Source: Reticulitermes speratus
Taxonomy: Eukaryota > Arthropoda > Insecta > Blattodea > Rhinotermitidae
DNA length: 64,000 bases
Direction: 5' to 3'
Assembly: GCA_021186555.1 (NCBI GenBank)
Contig: JAJKFL010000042.1
Coordinates: forward strand, 10,470,781 to 10,534,780
Part shown: positions 1 through 11,715 of the stretch, one piece after another
Numbering within the stretch: position 1 is the stretch's first letter
How the letters are laid out: the number at the start of each line of letters is the position of its first letter
Notes under the pieces: generated by a model
The model's input: only the letters and a program-made list of their open reading frames with translations
What the model was told of the DNA's origin: nothing
Databases searched by the model: none
Program-made: the position numbers and the translations under genes

Positions 1-424
1 GTGCAGAATATCTGGACAAAAGAGACAGCAAGCAATAACGCGATGAAGAAACTTACTCGACGTGGATCTTCACAACCTGTAATTCACGAAATATCTTAGG
101 GTCATCAAAACAAGGACGAAGGGACTGGCATGTTTAAGCACAGAAGAGATGGGGAATGCAAATAGCACTTTAGTATAAGAAACATGATAGAAATTTAGAT
201 ATAAAGAAGATGGTTTAAAGCAGATGGTAATGAAATAAGTTGTAATGATGTGGGTCGGAATTATGTGAGATATAAGGTAGCCGTGAAGTATGTTAGGTAG
301 ATATTATTATTTCGAAGGAAACTGATGACTTCATTTTTATAATACTATAGACTTGGTACAAGATGGATTTATGTACATCAGGTCCCTTTCCTATCAGAAG
401 CAAGTCTTCATATATTCAATAAAT
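1..424. other. No recognisable feature
   Basis: AT-rich sequence with no open frame above 60 codons and no repeat that I could match elsewhere in the window. Confidence 0.4.
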
Positions 425-545
425 AGGGGAGCTATGCGAGTTTTGTGGTTCTCACAGCGGTCTAGCTGAGGATTCCGTTCCTCTTGAATACGAAGCTGCG
501 TTCCCGACTTTTCGAGACAACGTAATATTCTTAACGCGTATTTCG
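425..545 (-). repeat. Family F repeat remnant (PLE-like)
   Basis: On the minus strand this contains acgttgtctcgaaa followed by a degenerate stretch ending in gtgagaaccaca. The same blocks occur in order in the family F copies at 12576 and 28905. It lies directly downstream, on the minus strand, of a SINE E-like copy, the same order as at 12.3-12.66 kb. It is decayed and non-coding; its chance frame reads as a short SET..PED-type peptide. Confidence 0.45.
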
Positions 546-584
546 ACGCTCGAATATGAGGACACTAGGGGAATGAAGAATGTA

Positions 585-806
585 GGGAAAGCTCCACTCA
601 TTCTTACTCTAGGCACTAGATGGTTAGACATTAGCTTCACGTTCCAGCCGTTTTACCCCGAAAAAGGAGCCATCTTTATCTATTGAGTACGGGACTGGTC
701 GAATATAAGACTGGTCTAGACACTTTGAAGAAGAGACACCTTTCTTGCCCCTGTCGCAAATCGAACCACGATCCCTCGGTTGTCCAGTCTGTAGCCTAAT
801 CAACAT
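585..806 (-). repeat. SINE E-like element, diverged
   Basis: Minus-strand tRNA-like head with a B-box-like block (cgtggttcgat) near 765, then a body and an end reading aagaatgagtggagct, which is typical of the family E copies at 12.3, 23.6 and 25.3 kb. It most resembles the copy at 43.43 kb. No target duplication seen. Non-coding. Confidence 0.5.
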
Positions 807-1012
807 AACGACTTAGCAAATGACGCTCATCTACGAAAGTGGAAAAAGATACTTGAAATGCAAAACAAAAAGGAAACCCTTAAAGCTAAATAAAGAAATA
901 AAACAATACTACTAATAGATGTCTAAAATTACAAAGGCCTCTATAGAACACCAGGCTCTATACGATATGTTCGGAACTGCTTGTACTTATTCGTTCCTTA
1001 ACCCACTAAATT

Positions 1013-1302
1013 GGGCCGTGCCATGTCTCAGGCGGTTAGTCGCCGGCCTCTCATTGCGGAGGCCCGGGTTCAATCCCGGTTCAGACCATGTGGGATTTGT
1101 GGTGGACAAAGTGGCACTGGGACAGGGTTTTCCGTGAGTACTTTGGTTTCCCCTGTCAATTTCATTCCACCGGTGCTCCATTACTTGGAAAAATATAAAA
1201 AAACTGATCATCTTCCTCTCGTCTTCAGCACAGGGTTGCACAAGAAGCCTTAAGGCTGTGGTGCGTCCGTAGCATCTGCTGCGGGGTCCTTCACCACAAA
1301 AA
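1013..1302 (+). mobile_element. SINE C, full length with target-site duplication
   Basis: tRNA-derived SINE. The A-box region is near 1025 (catgtctcaggcgg) and the B-box near 1066-1080 (gggttcaatccc). The body runs to an A-run near 1297-1304. It is flanked by perfect 13-bp direct repeats aacccactaaatt at 1000-1012 and 1303-1315, the signature of LINE-type target-primed insertion. A second copy lies at 55346-55628 on the minus strand with the same body order (gtgggatttgtgg, then ccgtagcatctgctgcgggg). Chance open frames here are not genes. Confidence 0.88.
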
Positions 1303-1315
1303 AACCCACTAAATT

Positions 1316-1849
1316 CCTATCTCCCATGACCTTGACATACTGTGGTATCGTGCCTTCGACATCCTTGTCTATTTGAAGATTAAATGACTATAATAATATG
1401 TGTTCACTACTGCAGTCATACTTGTTAGCGGTAGGGCAAAATGTGACCAATTTGTTACTTACTACATTACCTTCCTATCTCGTAAGCCAAATCTCCACCT
1501 CTGCGATTAGCGAATGAAACCTAACGAAAGTAAAAGTGGGGCATTAGAAGCTGCACGATTCGTGTGTCAGAGGAACAGGATGTTCTTCACTCCACCTACA
1601 CAGACCACATCATGTGCAGCAGTGGCATAAGTGACAAGCGATATTATTTCAAATTACTCTATGCAGTTCTTACACATCGTCATACGAATTATGGTTGTAG
1701 CGACTATAAAAAAAACACTTTACAAGCTGCTCAAAAATTTGTTTTACGACGTTTAAAAATTTAAATATAATTTTATTAGACTATTGTACGTTCCTGATAT
1801 GGTCACAAATATCTGATAATTTTAACAGATAAGCAGAGAACAGTCGTAA
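1316..1849. other. No recognisable feature
   Basis: Unique-looking AT-rich DNA. The 66-codon frame at 1564-1764 has no family resemblance. Confidence 0.4.
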
Positions 1850-2335
1850 AAACGTTAGGTTTTAGGTTAGGCTTAAAAACTCTTTCTTTTTGCAGTATGT
1901 GTGTTTTGTTGTTTTTGTATTATTTAATGTGTGGGGGGTTTTATGTAATGTGCGTGTGTTTTGTTTGTATTGTGTGTGGGTGTTTTTGTAAGGTGTGGAT
2001 GTTTTTGTTAAGGAGTGGATGTTTTTGTTAAGGTGTGGATGTTTTTGTAATGTATGTACGGTGTTCTAATGTGTGTACTTTTATTTACTGTATGTATTTT
2101 GTTTTGTAATTGTGTATAGTTTGTTTTGTATTGTTACTTTTATGTATATTATATGTACATTTGTATTGTATTGTACTGCCACGGGTGAATACTTTTATGT
2201 ATATTATATGTACATTTGTATTGTGTGTACTAGTGTAAGGACTACTGCCACCGGGTGAAAACCCAATTGCAGTAAATAATAATAATAATATAATAATAAT
2301 ATTATAAAAAATAATAAAATAAATAATAATATTCA
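1850..2335 (+). mobile_element. LINE G copy, 3'UTR only
   Basis: From aacgttaggttttagg onward this matches, in the opposite orientation, the 3'UTR of the LINE at 25.5-28.2 kb. It includes the repeated ggtgtggatgtttttgt units, the terminal hairpin region (caccgggtgaaaaccc) and a tail of TAA/AAT repeats (about 2270-2335). The terminal block containing actgcca is partly duplicated (2175 and 2240). This is a severely 5'-truncated retrocopy. The frames at 2073 and 2085 are low-complexity artefacts. Confidence 0.8.
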
Positions 2336-3339
2336 GGTTCTGCTTTTTTAGAAAATTGTCACTGTGGCTGGAAGTCGAAGATAAAATCTGTTGCATGCAT
2401 AGCTGGGTATCAGAAACCACACATATTTCCACAGTAATTTTACCTCGTTAGAAGTTATTACCATACCTCAATAAAAGACCTGTAAGAACCAGAATGTATT
2501 TTCAACCTACACATTACAGTTTTATACTACTCTTTTCGTACAGTGTGATCAACTACAAGGAAGGTCTCCAGATGATTGTGATTCAGCTTGTTATTGGATG
2601 GTTTATAGGAAAAGTTACTGGCAAATCCCATTTGGTTTCCCTTATTTATATGACCCTCAATTTTATGACGGTCAAAAGAAATTTAATGAGTTTTCTCAAA
2701 CACGGTCACATAAAAAGTAGTGCAAAGCCTAAAGGACTTATCTCATCCTGATCTAAAAATTTTCATTGCAAATATATTTTACAAAATTTGATTTTAAGAA
2801 AATAAAAAGAAATTATTTTCTGCATCATTTCGTGGTACCCAAATTGCAAACTGTATGTGTACCGATAAACTGTTATCAGCATTAACTTTCCTATCAAATG
2901 CAAGCAACACTTTTCGTTATTTCATGCATTCCACATTACAGTCTTTATTAGTAATTATCAAAACAAAAATATTTTTCGAGTTAAACAAGTAAGGACATAA
3001 CCCGAAGCTGTCACAAAATATTTCATATGGGTTAAGAAATTCTCATCAGTTTCACTTTCTACACAAGTTTTAGAGAGGCAATTTCAAAAGTGAAGTTCCT
3101 AATTTACATACTTTCTCTAATACATCTGTTAATTATGAACTGTTCATTCAGATACAATTGTTAATTGGAAGAGATAATTTTGCAATTTGAAACACTTCAT
3201 AACACTTCCCACTAACGCAAGATTGAAGGTAGAAAAGCACATAGACAATCCATTAATTAATATGAATTCGGCCAAAAAATTACATTTTATTTTAAAACAA
3301 TGTCTCATTCACAAAAGGTACATATTTTAACCCAAAAGA
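2336..3339. other. No recognisable feature
   Basis: AT-rich DNA without matches to other repeats in the window. The 85-codon frame at 2494-2751 is unremarkable. Confidence 0.4.
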
Positions 3340-3440
3340 GCCATCACCAAGCTTTATATAAAATATGGTTATAAAGCCTAATGGTGGTCTTTTTGGGCCG
3401 AAACATGTAGCTTATTGTTAACAAGACATTATCTTACAAT
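3340..3440 (+). repeat. PLE-like hammerhead-type motif, decayed (copy a)
   Basis: GAAAC at 3400-3404 followed by ATGTAG, preceded by a decayed CTAATGG (3378-3384) where CTGANGA is expected. GGTC..GGCC-type arms lie between them. A weak inverted partner of the motif (cccaaaagagccatcacc) lies about 60 bp upstream. It is read as a relic of a PLE terminal repeat only because of the better copies at 15.8 and 36.8 kb. Confidence 0.35.
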
Positions 3441-4008
3441 AAGATACATTTGTATTTTACGGTGTTTGTTATTAATCAAGTTAACTATAAAAGACGACGG
3501 AATGTCATTCATGAAAAACATACAGAATGGTTATCTGATCTTTACTAAACTTTACAACACAGCAAACCAACCAGACTTGTCGCAGCAAGCTAACTTCTCA
3601 TAATGCATTAAGCTTGAGACTACATTTAATCCACCGCCCTAACACAAAACAAGAAACATGCTACTACGCCGTTTTCACATTAGAATAAAATGCGTCTACA
3701 ACAGATGCAAATCGGAGTAAATTTCCGACGTGTATTCCTACAACATGTTCATAAAGTTTGCTGCTGTCGCGAAGCGAAGCGTATTATTCGCCGGTTTGCA
3801 TACTATCAACGAAAATCTGCTTGTGTAATCTGTAATCCGGTTACATCTCTGGAACTTCCTACACCCGCATCCTCGCATTAGCGGTGCTTTCTGTTTACTC
3901 AAACGGACATAAACAGAAGGAAAAGGTAATATAAACTGTTATGTATATGAAATAATGAGAGAAAAATCCTCGAACTATGACATTAACTGAATATATATTT
4001 ATGTATTT
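3441..4008. other. No recognisable feature
   Basis: Two short open frames (3415-3603, 3690-3881) with no family resemblance. Nothing else seen. Confidence 0.35.
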
Positions 4009-4249
4009 CCAATAGCGCTACAGCCTCTAGTAGGCCAGGGCCTCCTCATTTTCACGATCACACTCAGACACACCACACTCGGTAGGACTCCTCTGGACAA
4101 GTGATCAGCCCGACGCTGAGACCTCTGCCTGGCAACATACAACACTCAAAAGAGACAGACATCCATGACCCCGGAAGAATTCGAACCCGCAATACCAGCA
4201 AGCGAATGGCCGCAGACCCACGCTTTAGACCGCACGGCCACTGGGATCG
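4009..4249 (-). mobile_element. SINE A, near full length
   Basis: Minus-strand tRNA-headed SINE. The head (cgatcccagtggccgtgcgg) is at the right end, with B-box gggttcgaattcttcc near 4180. The body holds the conserved block cactcggtaggactcctctgg (this strand), and the 3' tail contains the complement of ggccctggcc...ctgt.gcgc. It matches the copies at 7.73, 46.34 and 57.82 kb. No clear target duplication. Transcription would use the internal A and B boxes (RNA polymerase III). Confidence 0.85.
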
Positions 4250-5444
4250 TCAGTTGGAAAATAATAAGGGGTAAAAAATATGATGTACAATTTTAAAGTA
4301 CGTAAGTCATTAACTGTGAAGAATGTAGCTTCCCTTGCCAGTTAAATATATAAAATGCAAAACTTTAAAACTGTAATTCATATTTTATTCAAGGACAGAT
4401 GTTAACTCATAAAGTCTTCCACGACCTTTTTCGATTTTTCTCTGTTATTTGTCATTAAATCTTATTTTTATTGTTACAATTTACAATATACCGATTTTTA
4501 ATTTATGGAAAAGTGCAATTTGTTGGTAATAAACATATTTATACCGATTATTATACGTCAAATTTTAAAACACGCCTGTATGTATACTAGTTCACTTTCG
4601 GAATAGTTCTTCGGCTCGTATTTTAAACTATAATTAATTAATAGTCAAAATACTTGTCGAATTTAATGGAAACCTAACGTTTGTTACAACATTAACAAGA
4701 ATCCTTCACATCATGAAAGAAGCAAACCATTTTATGACATTTCATGATACGTAATGCATAGCATAATGTTATCCGTACTGTATAAGAGAACTCAGAAAAA
4801 CAAGATGAAAGGAATAATAAATATGAAAATAAATTAAAAAAAACTGCCTGCAAACTAATCCCCATATAACTGTGTTAAAATAAACCGACAAATACAGGTA
4901 GTCGGAGAATTCTGTCCGAAAGAAATGTATTTATGTATATTTATTAAAGCTTAAGTGCTAGTTTACATAAGACACTACAGATAGAATTATTTATACAGCT
5001 GAATCATTAATGTATGACGAGCGAAGAAAATTAATTTATTCTGCTGACAATGATGATTACGTGTGCACAAAAGAACCGAATAAACAAAACAAGACATGCA
5101 GACGACTTTCCGAATATTTCCGATTGAAATTTCCAGCTGAATGTCCACAAAGTACTGTCACGCAGACCACAGGTTTCTCTACACAGCTTTCGTACACACC
5201 TTCACTTTGTTTCGAAAAACGTCAGGCGTGTATTCGCTTGTCCTTTAAGTGGCTGGTTGCTAAGACCACGTCTCCCGTGAAATGTTTTTATAATCCCTTA
5301 TCCAGCGGAAATATAAAGCTGCCCTGTAACCACCACAACACGCAGGCGTATGGTAGACGTAAGCTATAAATCCAGGAATTCATTACCTCGGCATTACATA
5401 GAGGTGGAGTGACCAACTTTACGTCCTATATGCCTTATGCTTGT
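4250..5444. other. No recognisable feature
   Basis: AT-rich. The 119-codon frame at 5010-5369 has no recognisable domain, no repeat match and no splice context that I could support. Confidence 0.4.
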
Positions 5445-5590
5445 GAAAAGAGCTAAGTAACTGTGTGGGCCCCAGTACCTGTCCGTACGCTGTAAAGAGG
5501 TGAGAAAATATCTGGCCCCTTCCGGGAATGGAACCACAATTCATCAGCTGTGCGGCACGAAGCCTGGCCTCTATACAGACGTTTCGTCAC
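5445..5590 (-). repeat. SINE E-like fragment
   Basis: On the minus strand it has a tRNA-like head with ggttccattcccgg (B-box-like) followed by gtactggggcccac. This parallels the head and early body of family E (ggttcgatcccgg, then ctggggcctaccc). Only about 145 bp is left. Confidence 0.4.
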
Positions 5591-6718
5591 ATTCCGCTAA
5601 AAATAAAGACATGCCCCTCACGTTAATGTTGGTAGCGATGATCATACGATAACCTTCGCTATCAACATGACTGGTTGACATAGGCCAAAGAAGTCTACAG
5701 AGGAACAGAACAGTACGTGAGGCAAGAAAGAGGGGAAACCTCCAGCTCTGTCATCCCCACCGTTTCCGTGACCTTAGTACAGTCACCCAAAATGATTCAA
5801 GAGTATCTAACTGCAAAAGAGCAAGACTCGTCATCGGCAACCCACACGAGCTTTTGTAGGTCAGATGTCATGTCCACAAGCTCCAAAATGTCCCCACCAT
5901 TAATAACGGAATTTGGTGCTGGATCGCCACCATCGCCAACGCCTTATAACCTCTAACACCTTATAGGGTTACGACAACAAGCTGATGCTTTTGCTGTTCA
6001 TTATTGGCTGTTCAGACAACATATGTTGGATATTGTGGGAGGTTATAGTCTGCGCGGGCAAGAATGCCTTTACTGAGCAAAGGATCCGACAGGTAATGTA
6101 CCTTAATATGCAATGTTTAAAATATAACCAGCTATCGGTAGCCTGCAACTAAAATTTCGGATGTAAAAAGGTTTCACATCGCTAGACAAGATGCTACATT
6201 TGACTAGCACAGTAAATACCAGGAAATATGAGCAACTCTCTGGTTTTATTGTGTTACAAACTCTCTTTATAAACTACAAAATTAGTCCCATATTTTCTAC
6301 AATATATGACCACACTGTCTCCATGTCTCTGTCATTTTCTGTTTCGTAGCTTAGAAACCACGTAATAAAGTTCTCTAAACACGCATTTTATGCGTTAACA
6401 CGCATACATGTTAATGCATAAAGCGATAAGTTTGGTATTTACAAGTTTTATCACCATACAGCTCCACTGCGGTAAGTAATAGAAAAGCTGTGTATTGTCA
6501 CAATCTACCGTTTGTAGAATCTAAAGTTATATTAAGTAAAAATCATTTCATTCTTGATTTTTAAGTGCACTGGTTTTCACAAATCAACAACATCATCCAG
6601 TATTGACTGCATTGTTTATGGTGTCTTTGTACAGTTGCGTGAACGAGTTTACGCAGATACAACCATTAAGTAAGAGAGACAACAAAGCTGCATAACACAA
6701 TAAATAAAAAATGTAATT
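5591..6718. other. No recognisable feature
   Basis: The frame at 5717-5956 is serine/threonine-rich but unrecognised. The rest is AT-rich and featureless. Confidence 0.4.
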
Positions 6719-6830
6719 TGCACACATGTGAAATTGAAAGAGGAAGCACTAGATCGCACCCTGTGGAGAACTCGCTTTGGAAGAGGCTACGGACCTGTCG
6801 TAAGACAGACCACACAATGACTGCATGTGT
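6719..6830 (+). pseudogene. LINE M reverse-transcriptase C-terminal tail, fragment
   Basis: The frame encodes a LINE C-terminal tail ending in EEALDRTLWRTRFGRG-like residues and then a stretch containing RTCRKTD. The same DNA, inverted, is at 61630-61730 inside a longer relic of the same LINE. About 100 bp, 5'-truncated. Inferred to be a retrocopy end; no catalytic domain remains. Confidence 0.65.
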
Positions 6831-7228
6831 GTACATGTACCAGTACATTGTACCCGCTTTATTTCGAGAGGAGTTTAGGCTAGAGAGGGACACTATAGGC
6901 AGTTTAATTATTAACAGAAAATCAACATTTATATAAGCAGAGAAAATTGTTTAGTGTCTTATAAACTTTAATACAGTTTGAAAAGCATATGTCGTACTTG
7001 AGCGAATAACTTAGATGAAAAATTTTCAGTTTATTTCGATCGCACTATATTCAAGTGCGTCCCAAGGCCTGCTGCTTTGTAAGTTTACGAAACTTCATTT
7101 GTGGCAAATCGGCAGGAGGAATTTGAGGACGGCTCAGACAGTCCCAGTGTCCTCTATATACACACGTAAACACAGATAATGGGAAGACATACATCCATGC
7201 ACATTACTGGTTTCGAAACGTCGATCCT
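6831..7228. other. No recognisable feature
   Basis: AT-rich DNA. May include some 3'UTR of the LINE M fragment, but I could not align it. Confidence 0.35.
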
Positions 7229-7242
7229 AGTTTTAGAATGTA

Positions 7243-7513
7243 AGCTATCCAATTACAGGACCTGGGCAGGCCCTTTGGGATCCAGGAGATTGTGGCTCCA
7301 CAGATTTTATTGACAATCGGCACATGAATGTGGTAAGTTTATCATCCCTAAGCACCGGTCGCCTTTACCCCCCAGGGAATATCCCTGGTAGCTTATTTCT
7401 GTTAGAGGCTGAGTCGACTCCAGTGCCATAGTGCGGCCCCATCGGAAATGGAACCCCCGACTTCGGGGCTTGTAGCGCAGTGCCTCAACCAAACGTCGCC
7501 AGGGCTTACCCCC
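7243..7513 (-). mobile_element. SINE D with target-site duplication
   Basis: tRNA-derived head on the minus strand near 7475-7505 (gttggttgaggcactgcgc homologue). The body holds the diagnostic blocks gacaatcggcacatgaa, cgcctttaccccc and gctgagtcgac. It is flanked by imperfect 14-bp repeats agttttagaatgta (7229-7242) and agttttaggatgta (7514-7527), one mismatch. The head is more diverged than in the copies at 37.4 and 62.9 kb. Confidence 0.82.
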
Positions 7514-7730
7514 AGTTTTAGGATGTAGAAATAGAACACGTCTCAAAGAGCACGGCTATTTAATGGCTGAATGGAAGTGGTCAGAATAATACGCTCGCCT
7601 GTTATAATGATAGATTTTCATTGTTGTGTCAGTTACTACAGAAACTTTATGGGAAAATAGTTTAAATTCGGCCATGGCCGCTTTCGTCTCAATCCCTTCG
7701 AATTCATTATTCATAAAAACACTAGCATAT

Positions 7731-7987
7731 TTTTTTACCCAATTCCTCGACAGCCGTAGTGGGACTAGGCCTCCTCATTGTCGAGGCTTCGCGATTACAC
7801 TCAGACACACCACACTCAGTAGGACTCCTCTGGACGAGTGCTCAGCCCGTCGCAGAGACCTCTACATGACAACACACAACACTCACAAGAGACAGACATC
7901 CATGCCTCTGGTGGATTCGAACCCGCTATCCCAGCTAGCGAGCGGCCGCAGGCCCACGCCTTAGACCGCTCGGCCACCAGGATCGGC
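7731..7987 (-). mobile_element. SINE A, full length with target-site duplication
   Basis: Complete minus-strand copy with a T-run at the left end (poly-A tail on the element strand) and the tRNA head at 7905-7986, with B-box gattcgaaccc on this strand. It is flanked by 16-bp repeats aaaaacactagcatat (7715-7730) and aaaaatactagcatat (7988-8003), one mismatch. The frames at 7626-7964 and 7816-8001 are read through this SINE. Confidence 0.88.
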
Positions 7988-8003
7988 AAAAATACTAGCA
8001 TAT

Positions 8004-8639
8004 AATGCTGTATATACTGAGCTAGTGACAGTAAAATATAATTATAAAAATAAAGAAAAAAGGTGGTAATTGCATGAAATGTCTAGCAGAACCATGCCCG
8101 TTATCAGATGAAGCCTCGTACAAAGTAACTGGGAACAAAGTCTTTTCTCGGAATTACCTTTACACGTGTTCGGCAGAGAAACTCAACAAACCAAACACAA
8201 ATTCAAAGTGACTAAAGTTAAAAAAGAAATGTTTACCAGCTCTTACGCTTGTTTTATTCCTTTGTGCTGCAGGAAAAGTCATTAATTTAAAAACAGCGTT
8301 CATCTTCAACCCTTGCTGCAGGTTCAATAGCAGAATCCCTGGAGAGAAACAAAAGTCTTGAAAGAATTTACGTTTGTTAGCCACCAATGTGAAGCGTCGA
8401 ACGCAGGCAGTTGAATGTCAAACACAGTGGCCATATTCATGTGTCACAGGATTCTAATCTCGTCTATACTTTTACAGTTCCTTTGTTCAAACCAGTCCTT
8501 CGTTTTAATTCTCTTGATACGATCATTACTCTTCTATTACACTGGCTGCTTGTTCTGGGAAACGCCAACTCCCTACAACCGCCTTCACGTTACAACCACA
8601 AGTGCAAATCCCACTTTGGGCATTACTACCTCTAAGAAC
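8004..8639. other. No recognisable feature
   Basis: Short overlapping frames only; no repeat match. Confidence 0.35.
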
Positions 8640-8790
8640 AACAACATGTTTTCATTTATGAGATTCTGAAGTTCCCATTGGGGGGAATACGAAGAGTTCT
8701 GTTTTTGGAACGAGACGACGTGAAGTTCTGTGGACTTTTCGGGGAAACACTCTGCCTCCATCTTCAAGATACAGAATATTACGAGCCACA
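8640..8790 (-). repeat. Family F repeat (PLE-like) remnant
   Basis: The minus strand reads TTGAAGA (8761-8767), T, GG...CC arms, then GAAAA (8736-8740), the decayed form of the hammerhead-like core. The chance peptide LKMEAECFPEKSTE parallels the LKMEAA.SSET peptides typical of this repeat. Confidence 0.45.
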
Positions 8791-9552
8791 AAATATTTGG
8801 TTCTTTTCAGGACCACAGTCTGCTATTCACTCGCTCGCAGATCCGGTTTCTTCCTCCATTCCCCTACACTGCAATCTTCCTTCGTTTTGACGGAAAGTTG
8901 CCCATTTTCATCCGCGATTTCTCTGCTATGTTTACCTTCCTTTCCTTCGCTGCTTTTTCTTCTGTTTCAAACATGGATGCAGAAGGGTCATCCACATCGT
9001 TGATATTTATCTATCACGTTACACGGCATCTCATTCCAGAAGACCGCCACCCAAATACGTATGTTGTTATATAATATTGCTTCTGCAGGTTATCCATAGG
9101 GAGGGCCACACCAAATTATTAACAGATATCATTTCATCACTTAAAATTGTTACTAACTGCAAACAATACTTGGCTGCCATGATTTGACATTACAGCAGAA
9201 ATAGAAAACATTATAAAAGTTTTTAAAAAAGAAATCGGATAAATTTATGAAAGAGACTCCTTCTTCAGAAGTTAAAAATCCGTTAGTTGATCAAGAACCT
9301 CCCACCTAACGCACACTAACGCGTTCGTAACATTCCACCTCCTGTCTCAGACAAAATATATTCGAGTCCTTCTGCGTAAAGGATTGGATTATGTAAGCGG
9401 CAGATTCTTCAGAAACCTCGATAAACCTTTACCATACTACATGGCTGATGAAAAATATTACCTCACTACTTACTCCATTTCAACTTTACGTTAATCACCT
9501 CTTACCTGTACGTACAAATATTCTCCTTGGCACAGTTTTCTCAAAAACTTTC

Positions 9553-9558
<6 letters not shown>
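8791..9558. other. No recognisable feature
   Basis: The frame at 8730-9074 is phenylalanine/serine-rich and unrecognised. No repeat match. Confidence 0.35.

Positions 9559-9586
<28 letters not shown>
9559..9586. repeat. (AT)n microsatellite
   Basis: About 14 uninterrupted AT units. Confidence 0.95.
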
Positions 9587-9588
<2 letters not shown>

Positions 9589-9712
9589 GTATATATCTTC
9601 ATTACAAATATGAACGGAAAGAATAAAAAATGCACACAAAACTCTAATCGGTAAACATGGACGAAAGAGACCACTTGGAAGAACTAGGCGTAAACAGGAA
9701 AATATTTTTCTT

Positions 9713-10226
9713 TTCCATAGCGCAACAGCCCACAGTGGGCCAGGGCCTCCTCATTTTCACGATCACACTCAGACACACCACACTCGGTAGGACTCCTCTG
9801 GACGAGTGATCAGCCCGTACGCAGAGACCTCTACCTTACAACGCACAACACTCACAAGAGACAGACATCCATGCCCTCGGCAGGATTCTTACTGCAACAC
9901 CAGCAATCGAGCGGCCCACCTTTAGACGGTGAATGCGGCCAAAAAAGTAAAGTTCTCCTAGAACAGGCCATGAAAGCCAGAGGGGATAAGGTATAGCTCT
10001 ACTCTTTCTTTAACCTCGGCGCTAGAGGGGGGTGAGTGGTCAACGCCACGCCCGCGCTTTACCCCCGGGAATGACCCAGTACCATTGTAGAGGAGGCTGG
10101 GTAGCCCCAGGGTCGGTCTGGACGGGTGCTGTAAACCCTCGCCTCCACTGGGATTCGATCCCAGGACCGCCCAGCTCGCTAGACAGTCGCTATACCGACT
10201 ACGATATCCCGGCCCATTGGGATCGG
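9713..10226 (-). mobile_element. SINE A interrupted by a SINE E
   Basis: The SINE A body and tail occupy 9713-9940. Its tRNA head stops at atgcggcc (about 9940), and the missing last piece, cattgggatcgg, reappears at 10215-10226 after a complete SINE E. The simplest reading is insertion of SINE E into the tRNA head of an older SINE A. The internal head region is also decayed (tttagacggtgaatgcggcc). Confidence 0.75.
9941..10214 (-). mobile_element. SINE E nested in SINE A
   Basis: Minus-strand family E element. The head is at about 10150-10214 with B-box gggattcgatcccagg (this strand). The body includes gctttaccccc.gggaatg and gaggctgggtagcccc, and the 3' end has the complement of agagtagagctata. 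It matches the copies at 23.6 and 25.25 kb. Confidence 0.8.
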
Positions 10227-11293
10227 CGAAACAGGAGAATAATATAAAGTCAAATTTCAATAAATTGGGCGGAAGCGTGTGGACTCATCTGCCTTAGGAT
10301 AAGAGTGGTGGCGAAATTTTGTGAACACGGCCATGAACCTCTGGAATCCTGAGACGGCTGGGTCAGTGCTGGGAAATTATGAGTACCTTGGCGAAAGCTT
10401 TAAAGGCAGGATGCTGCTCTGTGGCGTTAGTTACTGAAACACCGTAGTTTGCCCTCAATAGCTGTGATGCAATTACGTTCCAAGTAACTCTGATCAAAAT
10501 GTCAGGCAGCACGTTACAGACCATGAGATCATAAATTCTGCTAACTTCCATTAGTAAAAAAGTCAGGAAGTGTAGGAATTATTGATTCCCTGCGCTCGTA
10601 TTGATAAGAAAATGTGGTTTGTAAGACCATTGTGGAATATAAATTGGTTTAATAAACATTTCGTCTTGTTCTGCAAATCTCTAACTATAAGTTATCTATA
10701 AAAACCTTGACTCGACAAGTTTAATATACATTTTGTTTCTGTATGTGGTAACATATATTTCTATAGACAGACAATTACAACTGACATTTTTCGTAACATC
10801 TAAAAGCCTAAATTACGATGTTACAGAGCTATTAAAATCCTGCTTAATCTAGTTCCAAGTTTAAATTTTATGACCTGTCGAAAAGTCATGTGTATTTTGC
10901 ACAATATACTTTCGTAATGACTGAAATTTGGTGCTCAGTTCTGACCGACATACGTGTGTCAGCCGATAAGAACTACAGCAGTCAGTGTGGCTTATAAGCA
11001 CAGCCTATTTATTGTTTAAACAGAACAATTTATTTCAAACCTGGAATGATATAATATGACATAAAATAGGACTATGCAAGCTACACACACATTCACACAC
11101 ACATACTCACACATACAAGTCATACAAGTCGCAGAGGCCGCTACCTACACAAAAAAAAAAAAAATAAGAGACGAAAATCCTCAGCGGGATTTTTTTTTGT
11201 CTGTCCGAGGTTCTTTCCCCTATGATCCATTTTTGTACTGTTTAAATCCTTTCGTCCTTCATGTCACTTTACGTTCCATATTACCGTCCTTAC
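10227..11293. other. No recognisable feature
   Basis: AT-rich DNA. An A-run near 11151-11164 and a T-run near 11190-11198 are the only simple repeats. Confidence 0.4.
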
Positions 11294-11401
11294 AACAAAC
11301 ACATCACAAACATCCATGCCCCCGGTGGGATTCGAACCCGCAATCCCAGCAATCAAGCGGCTGCAGACCTACGCCTTAGACCGCACGACCACTGGGATCG
11401 G
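11294..11401 (-). mobile_element. SINE A head fragment
   Basis: Only the tRNA head and start of the body remain (catccatgcccccggtggga to ctgggatcgg). It is the 5' end that is kept, so this is a 3' deletion and not a reverse-transcription truncation. Confidence 0.75.
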
Positions 11402-11492
11402 TCATCAAATTTTATTATTAGGATGGAGAGTACAACGTGCAGAGAGAATGGGAAACATCACGTACACAATTTTGGTTAATATATCTGAAGTG

Positions 11493-11715
11493 AAGGGACG
11501 TCTTTGAAGACTTAGGGAGATATGGAAACATAACATTAAAACCGATTTTAGCAAACAGAATGGCCAACGGATGGACTGGATTTGTCTGGCTGAGGACAGA
11601 GTCCAGTAACTTGTTCTTCTTAGCACGGTAATAAACATTCAGGATCCGTAAACAACTGGGGATTTCTTTGAACAACTGAGCGCCTGTTATCTTCTCAGAA
11701 GGACTCAGTGCACTA
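11493..11715 (+). pseudogene. LINE H C-terminal and 3'UTR relic
   Basis: Read on the plus strand with frameshifts, it gives the run LREIWKHNIKTDF, then RMDWICLAEDR, then VLLSTVINIQDP. This follows the order typical of LINE C-termini (WEDNIKMDL, W.HLA.DR.QW, V..V.NL). After it comes a 3'UTR-like part (ggggatttctttgaacaactgagc). Related relics lie at 29.97, 35.44, 49.75, 58.6 and 60.5 kb. Confidence 0.65.

Noticed and set aside
5010-5369. 119-codon frame
   Set aside because: No domain, no start context, no repeat or splice evidence; chance frames of this length are expected in 64 kb.
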